From Flavobacterium antarcticum DSM 19726 (GTDB taxonomy: Bacteria; Bacteroidota; Bacteroidia; Flavobacteriales; Flavobacteriaceae), in the NCBI RefSeq assembly GCF_000419685.1, contig NZ_ATTM01000001.1, positions 496,001 to 560,000 of the forward strand: a DNA stretch of 64,000 nt, given 5' to 3'. A program made the translations under genes and the position numbers. This document shows, piece by piece, positions 1 to 8,229 of the stretch. How positions within the stretch are numbered: position 1 is the stretch's first letter; the number at the start of each line of letters is the position of its first letter. The notes under the pieces were generated by a model. The model was not told where the DNA came from. It made no database searches and was given only the letters and a program-made list of their open reading frames with translations.

Positions 1-113
1 TAGAGCGTTGTACTTGTGGGTTTGTCAGGAATTTGTGCTGGAATGCAGATTTCAACTCTTGCGGTTCGCACTGTGGTAAAAGTTCCTCTTGCAGTATAAG
101 TAGTATTGGACAT
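1..113 (-). CDS. partial ORF, unknown protein, N-terminus only
   Basis: An open frame begins with ATG (complement of 111-113) and runs off the left edge, giving about 37 residues beginning MSNTTYTARGTF and rich in Thr. No family is recognised. It lies downstream of htpG on the same strand, separated from it by a terminator-like hairpin, so it is probably a separate transcription unit. The call rests only on an uninterrupted frame and its position; the rest of the gene is outside the window. Confidence 0.4.
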   Translation of the reverse strand, partial: MSNTTYTARGTFTTVRTARVEICIPAQIPDKPTSTTL

Positions 114-159
114 CTTGTAAATCTAATGATTAGTAATAGTCAAATCTACTAAAACCAGA

Positions 160-198
160 CATAAAAAAAATCCCTACAAGTAGGGATTTTTAAATTAT
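160..198 (-). terminator. rho-independent terminator after htpG
   Basis: Inverted repeat AATCCCTAC / GTAGGGATT with a 2-3 nt loop, flanked by A-runs on the left that read as a U-tract for the minus-strand htpG transcript, immediately 3' of the htpG stop codon. Confidence 0.75.
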
Positions 199-211
199 CT
201 GTAAAATAGAA

Positions 212-2098
212 TTATTTAACCAATTCGAAACTACGTTTTACAAACGCAGTTAAGTCTTCTCCTTTTAATAAATTCTGAGAAAGTTTAGCCAAATCTAACG
301 CTTGTTTTACCAATTGTTCCTGGTGTGTTTTATCTGCAGTATTCAAAATGGTATTTGCTAGATCAGAATTGGTATTCACCACTAAGTTATACATTTCAGG
401 CATATTTCCCATTCCAAACATTCCACCGCCTCCAGATTGACTCATCTCTTTCATTCTTCGCATAAATTCAGGTTGCGTAATAATGAATGGAGCTGAATGA
501 CTGTCCATCGCTTGAAGTTGTACGTTGTAGGTTGGTTTTGGAACCAATGTTTCTAACACCGTTTTCAAGCTTTCTTGTTCGCTTTCTGACAATTTAGAAA
601 TTGTGTCTTCATCTTTCTTAATCAAATTATCCACATGGTCTGAATCCACTCGAACGAATGTCAAGTTTTCATTGTCTGCTTCTAATTTTTGAATCAAATG
701 CGAAATAATTGGAGAATCTAAAACCAAAACTTCGTAGCCTTTTGCTTTAGCCGTTTCGATATACGAATGTTGTGCTTCCTTATTACTTGCGTAAAGAATC
801 ACTAATTTTCCATCTTTATCCGTTTGAGAGTCTTTTACTTTTTCCTTTAATTCTTCTAACGTAAAATATTTGTCATCTACCGTTGGGTATAAAGTAAAGG
901 CTCCTGCTTTTTCGTAGAATTTAGGCTCTGAAAGCATTCCGTATTCCAAAACAATTTTAATATCGTTCCATTTTTTCTCAAAATCTTCGCGATTTTCAGT
1001 AAACAACGCTTTCAATTTGTCGGCTACTTTACGAGTGATGTAATTTGAAATTTTCTTAACCGCTCCGTCAGACTGTAAATAAGAACGCGAAACATTCAAC
1101 GGAATATCTGGAGAATCAATTACACCTTTTAACATTGTCAAAAATTCCGGTACAATTCCCTCTACATTATCAGTTACATAAACCTGATTTTGGTACAACT
1201 GAATTTTATCTTTCTGAATTTGTAAGTCAGAACTCATTTTTGGAAAATATAAAATCCCCGTTAAGTTAAACGGATAATCTACATTCAAATGAATGTGAAA
1301 CAATGGATCTTCAAACTGCATTGGATACAGTTCTCTGTAAAATTCCTTATAATCTTCGTCCTTTAATTCAGTTGGTGCTTTTGTCCAAGCTGGATTTGGA
1401 TTGTTGATGATATTGTCCACTTCCACTTTTTCCGCTTTGAAATCTTCAGGAGCATCTTCTGGTGTAGGAAGTGTTTCTTCTTTTGTTCCAAATTTAATCG
1501 GAACGGGCATGAATTTATTGTATTTCTGAAGCAAAGTTGAAATTCTGTTTTCCTCTAAAAATTCTAAAGAATCTTCGGCGATATGCAAGATGATCTCTGT
1601 TCCACGAGTGGTTTTGTCAGATGCAACTAATGTGAATTCTGGACTTCCGTCACACGTCCAATGAGCTGCTGGTTCGTCTTTATACGATTTTGTGATCAAT
1701 TCTACTTTTTCAGCAACCATAAATGCCGAATAGAATCCCAATCCAAAATGACCAATAATTCCTGAATCTTTAGCCGAATCTTTGTATTTTTCTAAAAATT
1801 CTTCCGCTCCAGAAAACGCGACTTGGTTGATGTATTTCTCTACTTCTTCCGAAGTCATCCCCAAACCTTGATCAATAATGTGGATTTTTTTTCCTTCTTT
1901 GTCAATTTTAACTTCAAGCATTGGATTGCCATATTCTACTTTGGCTTCGCCAATACTAATTAAATGCTTTAATTTAAGCGTAGCATCTGTTCCGTTTGAA
2001 ATTAATTCACGTAGAAAGATTTCGTGATCGCTGTATAAAAACTTCTTTATTAATGGGAAGATGTTTTCAACTGAAACGTTGATTTTTCCTGTTGTCAT
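212..2098 (-). CDS. htpG: molecular chaperone HtpG (Hsp90)
   Basis: Cytosolic ATP-dependent Hsp90 chaperone; 628 residues, close to the 624 of the E. coli protein. The N-terminal GHKL ATPase shows EIFLRELISNGTDA near residues 26-39 (Glu/Asn for ATP and Mg), DQGLGM near 76-81 and GHFGLGFYSAF near 116-126. The middle domain and a short C-terminal dimerisation region follow, including a Gly/Met-rich stretch (SGGGGMFGMG). The gene is alone on the minus strand, divergent from the lipoprotein gene at 2278, with its own terminator. Hsp90 normally acts with the DnaK system and is heat-inducible in many bacteria; no heat-shock operator was recognised here. Family assignment is secure. Confidence 0.97.
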   Translation of the reverse strand: MTTGKINVSVENIFPLIKKFLYSDHEIFLRELISNGTDATLKLKHLISIGEAKVEYGNPMLEVKIDKEGKKIHIIDQGLGMTSEEVEKYINQVAFSGAEEFLEKYKDSAKDSGIIGHFGLGFYSAFMVAEKVELITKSYKDEPAAHWTCDGSPEFTLVASDKTTRGTEIILHIAEDSLEFLEENRISTLLQKYNKFMPVPIKFGTKEETLPTPEDAPEDFKAEKVEVDNIINNPNPAWTKAPTELKDEDYKEFYRELYPMQFEDPLFHIHLNVDYPFNLTGILYFPKMSSDLQIQKDKIQLYQNQVYVTDNVEGIVPEFLTMLKGVIDSPDIPLNVSRSYLQSDGAVKKISNYITRKVADKLKALFTENREDFEKKWNDIKIVLEYGMLSEPKFYEKAGAFTLYPTVDDKYFTLEELKEKVKDSQTDKDGKLVILYASNKEAQHSYIETAKAKGYEVLVLDSPIISHLIQKLEADNENLTFVRVDSDHVDNLIKKDEDTISKLSESEQESLKTVLETLVPKPTYNVQLQAMDSHSAPFIITQPEFMRRMKEMSQSGGGGMFGMGNMPEMYNLVVNTNSDLANTILNTADKTHQEQLVKQALDLAKLSQNLLKGEDLTAFVKRSFELVK

Positions 2099-2246
2099 AG
2101 CTTATATTATTTAAAATTATTAACATTTTTAAAACTGCTAAATCATTTTCAAATAAAGTACCACAATTGCTAAAGTGACAAAATGTCTTGATACTTAATC
2201 ACGAAATGTTGTAATTTTAATTTTAACATTTGAAGGGTTATTCATG

Positions 2247-2254
2247 TATCTTTG
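2247..2254 (+). promoter_or_regulatory. -7 promoter box for the lipoprotein/OmpA pair
   Basis: TATCTTTG matches the Bacteroidota -7 consensus TAnnTTTG and lies 24 nt before the ATG at 2278. A TTTG at 2229-2232 could serve as the -33 element, but its spacing (14 nt) is shorter than the usual 19 or so. Confidence 0.5.
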
Positions 2255-2277
2255 TACGAAACTAAAATTACCAAACA

Positions 2278-2751
2278 ATGAGAAAATTACTTTTACTTAG
2301 CATGATCACACTATTTTTTGTGTCATGTAAATCAAAGTCGGTTACGAACACCGCAGTGGACAACAAAACTGAACGCATGATGAAAGGCGACTGGACAATT
2401 AGTTCTGTATCCTATATTGGTTCAGAATATATTAAGGTACAATCTTTTGGATTGGCAGATTCACAATGTTTTGAAGGAAGTAAGTGGAAACTTATTTCAA
2501 ACAACAACAAAGGTGAAATGAGTTTGACTAAATCAGACTGTATGTCTTTTAGTTCTCCTATTTCTTGGTTCGTTAATAAAGAAGGACAATTCGTTTTGAA
2601 GGTTTTAAATGCTGGAGAAAAAGCGAAGAAAGTAAGAGATGGTTACATTTTAGATGTTGCTAATCAAAGTGAAAATTCATTTCAATTAATCGATATGGTT
2701 ACAATTGGTGGAAAATCAACTAATGTGGTTTATCAATTTCAAAAAAACTAA
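2278..2751 (+). CDS. lipocalin-like lipoprotein
   Basis: 157 residues. A lipoprotein signal peptide is visible: MRKLLLLSMITLFFVSC, with the lipidated Cys at 17. The mature part contains GDWTISSVSYIG and GSKWKLISNNNKGEMSL, the start-of-barrel W-motifs typical of small Bacteroidota lipocalin-like proteins. It probably sits in the outer membrane or periplasmic leaflet; the ligand is unknown. It is 19 nt upstream of the OmpA-family gene and very likely co-transcribed with it. The family call rests on overall pattern, not on catalytic residues. Confidence 0.7.
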   Translation: MRKLLLLSMITLFFVSCKSKSVTNTAVDNKTERMMKGDWTISSVSYIGSEYIKVQSFGLADSQCFEGSKWKLISNNNKGEMSLTKSDCMSFSSPISWFVNKEGQFVLKVLNAGEKAKKVRDGYILDVANQSENSFQLIDMVTIGGKSTNVVYQFQKN

Positions 2752-2770
2752 TTAAATAAAAAGACAAATT

Positions 2771-3469
2771 ATGAAAAATAGAATATCAGTTGTAGCTCTT
2801 GCTGCATTAACATTATTAGGAACGACATTTACAAGTTGTGATGCCGTTAAAAATTCAAACAACACTCAAAAAGGTGCTGGAATCGGTGCTGTTGCTGGAG
2901 CTGTTCTTGGAGGAGTTTTAGGAAATAACATTGGAAAAGGTGGAAATGGTGCTTTAGGTGCTGTTCTTGGTGGAGTTGTTGGTGGAGTTGCCGGTGGAGT
3001 TATTGGTAACAAAATGGACAAACAAGCAAGAGAAATTGACAATGCAGTTCCTGGTGCTGAGGTGGAAAGAGTAGGAGAAGGAATTAAATTGACATTGAAT
3101 GAAAATGCAGTTCGATTTAATACAAATAAATCTTCATTGACTGCAGCAGCTCAAAACAACTTAGATAAATTAGTAGGTGTATTTAATCAATATCCAGATA
3201 CGGATATCGTTATTTACGGATATACTGATAGTTCTGGACCTGCAGATTTCAACTTGAAATTGTCAGAACAAAGAGCTGCTTCAGTAAAAAGTTATTTATC
3301 GGGTAAAGGAATTAAATCAAACCGTATTCAAGTAATCGGGATGGGAATTGCTGATCCAATTGCTTCTAACGAAACTGCTGACGGAAAAAGTAAAAACCGT
3401 CGTGTAGAATTTGCAATTACTGCAAATGAGAAAATGAAACAAGACGCTGAAAAAGAAGCGAAACAATAG
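2771..3469 (+). CDS. OmpA-family lipoprotein with glycine zipper
   Basis: 232 residues. The signal peptide ends in a lipobox (TTFTSC, Cys at about 23). A glycine-zipper segment (GAGIGAVAGAVLGG... about residues 35-80) could insert in or associate with membrane. An OmpA C-terminal peptidoglycan-binding domain follows (about 105-215), including FNTNKSSLT, IYGYTDSSG and the closing NRRVEFAI motif. The likely role is to tether the outer membrane to peptidoglycan. It follows the lipocalin-like gene closely and is followed by a terminator hairpin, so the two form a probable two-gene operon. Confidence 0.9.
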   Translation: MKNRISVVALAALTLLGTTFTSCDAVKNSNNTQKGAGIGAVAGAVLGGVLGNNIGKGGNGALGAVLGGVVGGVAGGVIGNKMDKQAREIDNAVPGAEVERVGEGIKLTLNENAVRFNTNKSSLTAAAQNNLDKLVGVFNQYPDTDIVIYGYTDSSGPADFNLKLSEQRAASVKSYLSGKGIKSNRIQVIGMGIADPIASNETADGKSKNRRVEFAITANEKMKQDAEKEAKQ

Positions 3470-3489
3470 TTTCCTATTACAAGTATATC

Positions 3490-3520
3490 AAAAACCGTTT
3501 CGAAAGAATCGGTTTTTTTT
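3490..3520 (+). terminator. rho-independent terminator
   Basis: AAAACCGTTTC / GAATCGGTTTT imperfect stem followed by eight T, 20 nt after the OmpA-family stop codon. Confidence 0.75.
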
Positions 3521-3617
3521 GTGCTTCATTTTATTTGAAAGACTTTTAACAAATGTTTTTATGTTTCAGAAATATTTGAAAGTAAATTTACATCACCAAT
3601 AAATTAATATTCTAAAG

Positions 3618-4298
3618 ATGGCAACTGCAAAGAAAACTATTACGCAAATTATTCCTGATGAAAAGTTAATTGATGATAATCACATCATTACTCTATACAT
3701 GGAGCATGTTTTAATGGGCGAGGAGGGACCGAAAACGATTTATGCTTTTTGCAAAAAGAACGGTTTTGACGAGAGTGATTTCTATACTTTCTTCGGGTCA
3801 TTCGATAATTTGAAACAAGAAATTTGGAATAAATTTTTAGAAAATGCAATTACCACTTTGCATAACGACGATTCTTTTGCTACTTATTCTCCAAAAAATA
3901 AACTGCTGACTTTATACTTTACATTGTTTGAGATATTAACGCTCAACAGAAGTTACGTGTTATTTGTTTTAAAAGACAACAAACAAGGAATGAGTAATTT
4001 AATGCAGTTGAAGCAATTTCGAATGACTTTTAAAGAATTCGTAAAAAACAATATTGCGACAGAAGAATTAAAAAGCAGTAAATTATCGAAGATTACAAAG
4101 CCCGTTTACAGCGAAGGCTCTTGGATTCAGTTTTTGTTGATTTTAAAATTTTGGATGGGCGACAATTCAAAAAGTTTTGAAAAAACAGATATTATTATTG
4201 AGAAATCGGTGAATACTGTTGTTGATTTATTAGACTCACAGCCGTTAGAAAATATTATCGACTTGGGGAAATTTCTTTGGAGTGAACGCAAAATGTAA
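3618..4298 (+). CDS. TetR-like regulator
   Basis: 226 residues, no signal peptide. The N-terminal third has the spacing of a TetR-type DNA-binding domain (ITLYMEHVL, then KTIYAFCKKNGFDESDFYTFFGSFDNLKQEIW, where the FY..FGS..NLK pattern replaces the usual helix-turn-helix end). The remainder is a helical C-terminal domain. In flavobacteria this protein sits beside an ABC1-type kinase, as here (21 nt upstream of it), which suggests shared control or a shared pathway. The DNA target and ligand are not known; the divergence of the HTH makes me moderately sure of the superfamily only. Confidence 0.65.
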   Translation: MATAKKTITQIIPDEKLIDDNHIITLYMEHVLMGEEGPKTIYAFCKKNGFDESDFYTFFGSFDNLKQEIWNKFLENAITTLHNDDSFATYSPKNKLLTLYFTLFEILTLNRSYVLFVLKDNKQGMSNLMQLKQFRMTFKEFVKNNIATEELKSSKLSKITKPVYSEGSWIQFLLILKFWMGDNSKSFEKTDIIIEKSVNTVVDLLDSQPLENIIDLGKFLWSERKM

Positions 4299-4319
4299 TT
4301 TTTTTTAAAAAAAACAGCT

Positions 4320-5636
4320 ATGAAAACCTTAGATAAAATACCAACAACAAAGATTGAACGAGCGGGTCAATTGGTGAAAACCGGATTTAAAATAGGCGGA
4401 AACTACATTTCGTACTATGGCGAAAAAATAGTAAACCCTTCTTTAAATCGAGATAAACTCAACGAAAATAATGCAGAAGACATTTACGATGGATTGAAAA
4501 ATCTAAAAGGAAGTGCTTTGAAAGTCGCTCAAATGCTGAGTATGGACAAAAACATTATGCCGAAAGCTTATGTGGAAAAATTTTCACTGGCACAGTTTTC
4601 AGTACCGCCACTTTCAGCTCCATTGGTGCGGAAGACATTCAAAAGGTATTTGGGTTACGAACCGGAAGTTCTTTTTGATACTTTCACTTCTGAATCTGTG
4701 AATGCAGCAAGTATTGGTCAAGTACATCGCGCCACTAAAGACGGGAAAAAACTAGCCGTTAAAATTCAATATCCTGGCGTTAAAGAAAGCATTAGTTCCG
4801 ATTTGTCGATTGTGAAACCATTTGCAGTCAAGATGTTTAATTTGCAAGGAAAGGATTCTGAAAAGTACTTTAAAGAAGTTGAAAATAAATTATTAGAAGA
4901 AACAGATTACGATTTAGAATTGCGACAAGGAATGAAGATTGCAGAAGCGTGTAGTGCGATTCCAAATTTAAAATTTCCTGTGTATTATCCAGCATGGTCT
5001 TCTGAAAAGATATTGACGATGGATTGGATGGAAGGCCAACATTTATCTGAATTCGCACCAAAAAATACCGATGCCGCTTTAGGAGATCAGTTGGGACAAG
5101 CGTTGTGGGATTTTTATATGTTCCAAATTCACGGTTTGAAACAAGTGCATGCAGATCCGCATCCTGGGAATTTCTTGATTGATACGAAAGGAAATTTAAT
5201 TGCAATTGATTTTGGTTGCATCAAGCACATTCCCGAAGATTTTTATGTGCCATATTTTGAATTAGCACGACCGGAAGTGATTGATAATCCCGAATTATTT
5301 CGCGCTAAGTTATACGAATTAGAAATTCTTCGAACGGATGATACTCCTGAAGAAGTAATTTATTTTACAGGATTGTTTCACCAGTTATTGCGTTTGTTCA
5401 CAAAACCATTTCACGGCGATTCCTTCGATTTTTCGGATGAAGGGTTTTTTGGAGAAATTGCAAGTATGGGTGAAGAATTTTCAAAAGACACGCAATTGCG
5501 AAAAATGAATGGCAATCGAGGTTCAAAACACTTCTTGTACATCAACAGAACATTTTTTGGATTGTATAATTTACTGCACGATTTAAAAGCGAAAGTACAC
5601 ACAAATACTTTTCAACAATATATTAAAGGTTCATAG
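4320..5636 (+). CDS. ABC1/UbiB-family atypical kinase
   Basis: 438 residues. UbiB/ABC1 family proteins are kinase-like ATPases linked to isoprenoid-quinone metabolism and lipid homeostasis. Visible signatures are a KxxQ-type motif as KVAQ at 68-71, the Ala-rich nucleotide loop AASIGQVH at 129-136, the invariant Lys148 in LAVKIQ, the catalytic HADPHPGN at 277-284, and the DFG motif at 297-299. It lies 21 nt after the TetR-like gene and is followed by a hairpin, forming a two-gene operon. Substrate unknown; Bacteroidota use menaquinone, so a ubiquinone role is unlikely. Confidence 0.9.
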   Translation: MKTLDKIPTTKIERAGQLVKTGFKIGGNYISYYGEKIVNPSLNRDKLNENNAEDIYDGLKNLKGSALKVAQMLSMDKNIMPKAYVEKFSLAQFSVPPLSAPLVRKTFKRYLGYEPEVLFDTFTSESVNAASIGQVHRATKDGKKLAVKIQYPGVKESISSDLSIVKPFAVKMFNLQGKDSEKYFKEVENKLLEETDYDLELRQGMKIAEACSAIPNLKFPVYYPAWSSEKILTMDWMEGQHLSEFAPKNTDAALGDQLGQALWDFYMFQIHGLKQVHADPHPGNFLIDTKGNLIAIDFGCIKHIPEDFYVPYFELARPEVIDNPELFRAKLYELEILRTDDTPEEVIYFTGLFHQLLRLFTKPFHGDSFDFSDEGFFGEIASMGEEFSKDTQLRKMNGNRGSKHFLYINRTFFGLYNLLHDLKAKVHTNTFQQYIKGS

Positions 5637-5658
5637 TTTTTTTATTGGTTAATTGGTT

Positions 5659-5700
5659 GAGAGCGAAATTCAGAAATGGATTTCGCTCTTTACTTTTTTA
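5659..5700 (+). terminator. rho-independent terminator
   Basis: GAGCGAAAT / ATTTCGCTC perfect 9-bp stem with an 11-nt loop, then a T-rich tract, 25 nt after the ABC1 kinase stop. Confidence 0.7.
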
Positions 5701-5743
5701 GTAATTAGCGGTTTTTTCTTAAGGAAAACCGTCATAAAGATTG

Positions 5744-5751
5744 TATTTTTG
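5744..5751 (+). promoter_or_regulatory. -7 promoter box of the ABC ATPase gene
   Basis: TATTTTTG fits the Bacteroidota TAnnTTTG box and lies 24 nt upstream of the ATG at 5776, in the gap after the preceding terminator. No clear -33 TTTG at the ideal distance. Confidence 0.5.
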
Positions 5752-5775
5752 CAATTCTAAAAAAAGAGTTTTAAA

Positions 5776-6744
5776 ATGCTTCAAGTTCAAAATATTTCAT
5801 TCGCATACGATTCAAAAACAGTGATCGCTGACGTCAGTTTCAGTATTGAAAAAGGCGCTAATGTAGCAATCATTGGCGAAAGCGGATGCGGAAAAAGTAC
5901 GCTTCTCAAATTAATTTATGGTCTTTATGATTTGAATGAAGGTCAACTATTTTGGAATGAAAAGCCGGTTTTAGGTCCTAAATACAATCTTGTTCCAGGA
6001 ATGGATCAAATGAAATATTTGGCGCAAGATTTTGACTTGATGCCTTTTATTACTGTAGCTGAAAATGTAGGAAAATTTCTTTCAAATATTTATCCCGAAC
6101 AAAAAAAGCAACGCATTCAAGAACTACTTGAAATGGTAGAAATGACCGAATTTGCTGATGTAAAAGCAAAATATTTAAGTGGCGGTCAACAGCAACGTGT
6201 GGCTTTAGCTCGCGTTTTAGCCGTTGAACCTGAAGTACTGCTATTAGATGAGCCGTTTAGTAATATTGATAGTTTTAGAAAAGGGGCTTTGCGTAGAAAT
6301 TTGTTTGCCTACTTAAAAGGCAAAGGAATTACGTGCATTATTGCCACTCACGATAGTGTTGACGCGCTTTCTTTCTCGGATGAAACTATTGTCATGAAAG
6401 GTGGAGCAATTTTAGCACACGATGCTTCTGCTAAAATTTATTTGAAACCTGAAAGTAAATACGTCGGTTCGTTGTATGGTGAAGTGAATGAAATTCCACT
6501 CAACTTATTGGATTCTGAGGCTGGAAGTGAAGATCCTATTTTAGTGTATTCACATGAATTGTTTTTAACGGAAAAAAGCAATTTGGAAGTGACCGTAAAA
6601 CAATCCTATTACAAAGGAAACACGTTTTTAGTAAAAGGCGTCTACGATAGAACGGTATTGTTTTTTGAAAATTCATTTCCTATTCCGGATGGAGAGCATG
6701 TGTTTTTGACCGTTGATGAAGAAGTGGTAGCCTACCGTCGATAA
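5776..6744 (+). CDS. ABC transporter ATP-binding protein
   Basis: 322 residues, cytosolic. It has a complete ABC ATPase: Walker A GESGCGKST (34-42), Q-loop near LAQDFD, signature LSGGQQQR (134-141), Walker B LLLDEP (155-160) and H-loop His192 in IATHD. About 100 residues after the ATPase form a separate C-terminal region, perhaps a regulatory TOBE-like domain. No permease or binding protein gene is adjacent, so the transported substrate cannot be inferred from context; it may energise a distant permease or act in a non-transport role. It is monocistronic by appearance. Confidence 0.88.
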   Translation: MLQVQNISFAYDSKTVIADVSFSIEKGANVAIIGESGCGKSTLLKLIYGLYDLNEGQLFWNEKPVLGPKYNLVPGMDQMKYLAQDFDLMPFITVAENVGKFLSNIYPEQKKQRIQELLEMVEMTEFADVKAKYLSGGQQQRVALARVLAVEPEVLLLDEPFSNIDSFRKGALRRNLFAYLKGKGITCIIATHDSVDALSFSDETIVMKGGAILAHDASAKIYLKPESKYVGSLYGEVNEIPLNLLDSEAGSEDPILVYSHELFLTEKSNLEVTVKQSYYKGNTFLVKGVYDRTVLFFENSFPIPDGEHVFLTVDEEVVAYRR

Positions 6745-6793
6745 TTAATTTTCAATTCGGTTTTTGAATTTGCAGGTCAATTAATTTACGCTT

Positions 6794-7987
6794 CTATTTC
6801 TTGAATAAAATTGTAAATGTAGTTCCCTCGCTGATTTTTGACGCGATGGAAATTGTTCCTTCCAACTTATCTACAATATTTTTTACCGTTGATAAACCAA
6901 TGCCCGTTCCATAACTATCAAACCGATCTTTAACATCTAACGTTTTGCAAAACGAGAAGATGGTGGCAAAATGTGCTTCTGAAATTCCCATTCCGTTGTC
7001 CGAAACAGTTAATTTGTAGTCCATATCATTTTCGAAAAGCTTCACTTCTAGGATTACTTGTTCGTTCTTATTGTACTTAATTCCATTAGATAGTAAATTA
7101 AGTAAAATTTGTTCGATGGCAATTGCATTCGAAACTATAGTTAAATTTGGTTCAATTAGTAATTCAAAATTGTTTTTAGAGTTTAGTGATTTAAAAACTG
7201 CTTTTGTTACTTCGGTTAAATCGATTGACTCTTTCTTTAAAAATTCTTCATTATTGCTTTTGTGGTATTTCAAAACTGCATCTACAAATTGTTTTAACGA
7301 ATCGGAAGATTCTGAAATGTAGTTGAGGTATTGAACGCCTGTTTCGTCCAGTTGACTGGAATATTCTTCTTTCAGTAAGTTAGAGAGTGCAATAATATTA
7401 TTCAAAGGTGATTTAATATCGTGTGAAACTACTCGGGCAAATTGGGTCAGCTCGTCGTACTGAATGTTTAGTTCCGTATTGACCACCTGAAGTGCTTTAT
7501 TTTTCAGTCGGATTTTCAATAAATTTGAAACTTGATTGCCTAGTTTTTTAAGTCCTAAAATTTGATTTTCGGTCAATGTTCTGGGTTTACTATCAATTAC
7601 ACAAAGTGTTCCGATAGGCGTATTTGTCTGCGGGTCGAATAAAATAATACTTGCGTAAAATCCGGCCTTAAGTCCATTAACTAAGGCGACTTTCTTGTAT
7701 GCTTCGTCCTGAAACAGGTCTGGAATATTTACAAATGGATCTGCTGATTCTAAAGCTAGCGAACAAAATGAGGTACTACGAGGACTTTCTTGATGTGGTA
7801 ATCCCACTCGGGATTTAAACCATTGCCGTTTATCATCAATAAACGTGATCGTGGAAACAGGCGTGTCGCAAATCTGTGAAGCTAGAAAAGCGATGTCATC
7901 GTATTCTTGTTCAGAAAGCGAATCTAAAATGTCGTATTTGCTTAAAGCGGCGATTCGTTCTGAATCATTTTCTAAAGAATGGTTCAT
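6794..7987 (-). CDS. GAF-domain sensor histidine kinase
   Basis: 397 residues with no predicted membrane segment, so probably a soluble sensor. An N-terminal GAF domain spans about residues 20-160 (VSTITFIDDKRQWFKSRVGL, then STSFCSLAL). The HisKA dimerisation helix carries the phosphoacceptor His189 in RVVSHDIKSPLNN. The HATPase domain shows an N-box (LLNLLSNGIKYN), a G1 box (VSDNGMGI) and a G2 box (GTGIGLSTV). No response regulator is adjacent, so it is an orphan kinase. The signal is unknown; this GAF subtype is common in Bacteroidota. Confidence 0.9.
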   Translation of the reverse strand: MNHSLENDSERIAALSKYDILDSLSEQEYDDIAFLASQICDTPVSTITFIDDKRQWFKSRVGLPHQESPRSTSFCSLALESADPFVNIPDLFQDEAYKKVALVNGLKAGFYASIILFDPQTNTPIGTLCVIDSKPRTLTENQILGLKKLGNQVSNLLKIRLKNKALQVVNTELNIQYDELTQFARVVSHDIKSPLNNIIALSNLLKEEYSSQLDETGVQYLNYISESSDSLKQFVDAVLKYHKSNNEEFLKKESIDLTEVTKAVFKSLNSKNNFELLIEPNLTIVSNAIAIEQILLNLLSNGIKYNKNEQVILEVKLFENDMDYKLTVSDNGMGISEAHFATIFSFCKTLDVKDRFDSYGTGIGLSTVKNIVDKLEGTISIASKISEGTTFTILFKK

Positions 7988-8229
7988 CTATATATCGTAT
8001 TATAAGAATGTATAAATATACTTAAAATTACTTATTTGTAAAATATAATAATCATTGAATATAATTATAAGATTCCGCGACAGTGCTGATGTAACGCTTT
8101 AATAAAGCACTCAATTGTTCTTTTTTTGTATGGATCTACTAAGCCTAAATGTGTTTTTAATGTAGTAATAAAAAAAAAGGTTGCTGCATTATAATTGCAG
8201 CAACCTTTTCTACTAAAATAAACGTTGGT
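7988..8229. other. intergenic gap with one terminator
   Basis: AT-rich spacer between two minus-strand genes; it holds the hairpin at 8173-8209 and probably the promoter of the upstream S9D peptidase's downstream region. No ORF or RNA gene was recognised. Confidence 0.5.
8173..8209 (-). terminator. strong rho-independent terminator after the S9D peptidase
   Basis: AAGGTTGCTGCA / TGCAGCAACCTT, a perfect 12-bp stem with a short AT loop, flanked by an A-run that reads as a U-tract on the minus strand. Confidence 0.85.
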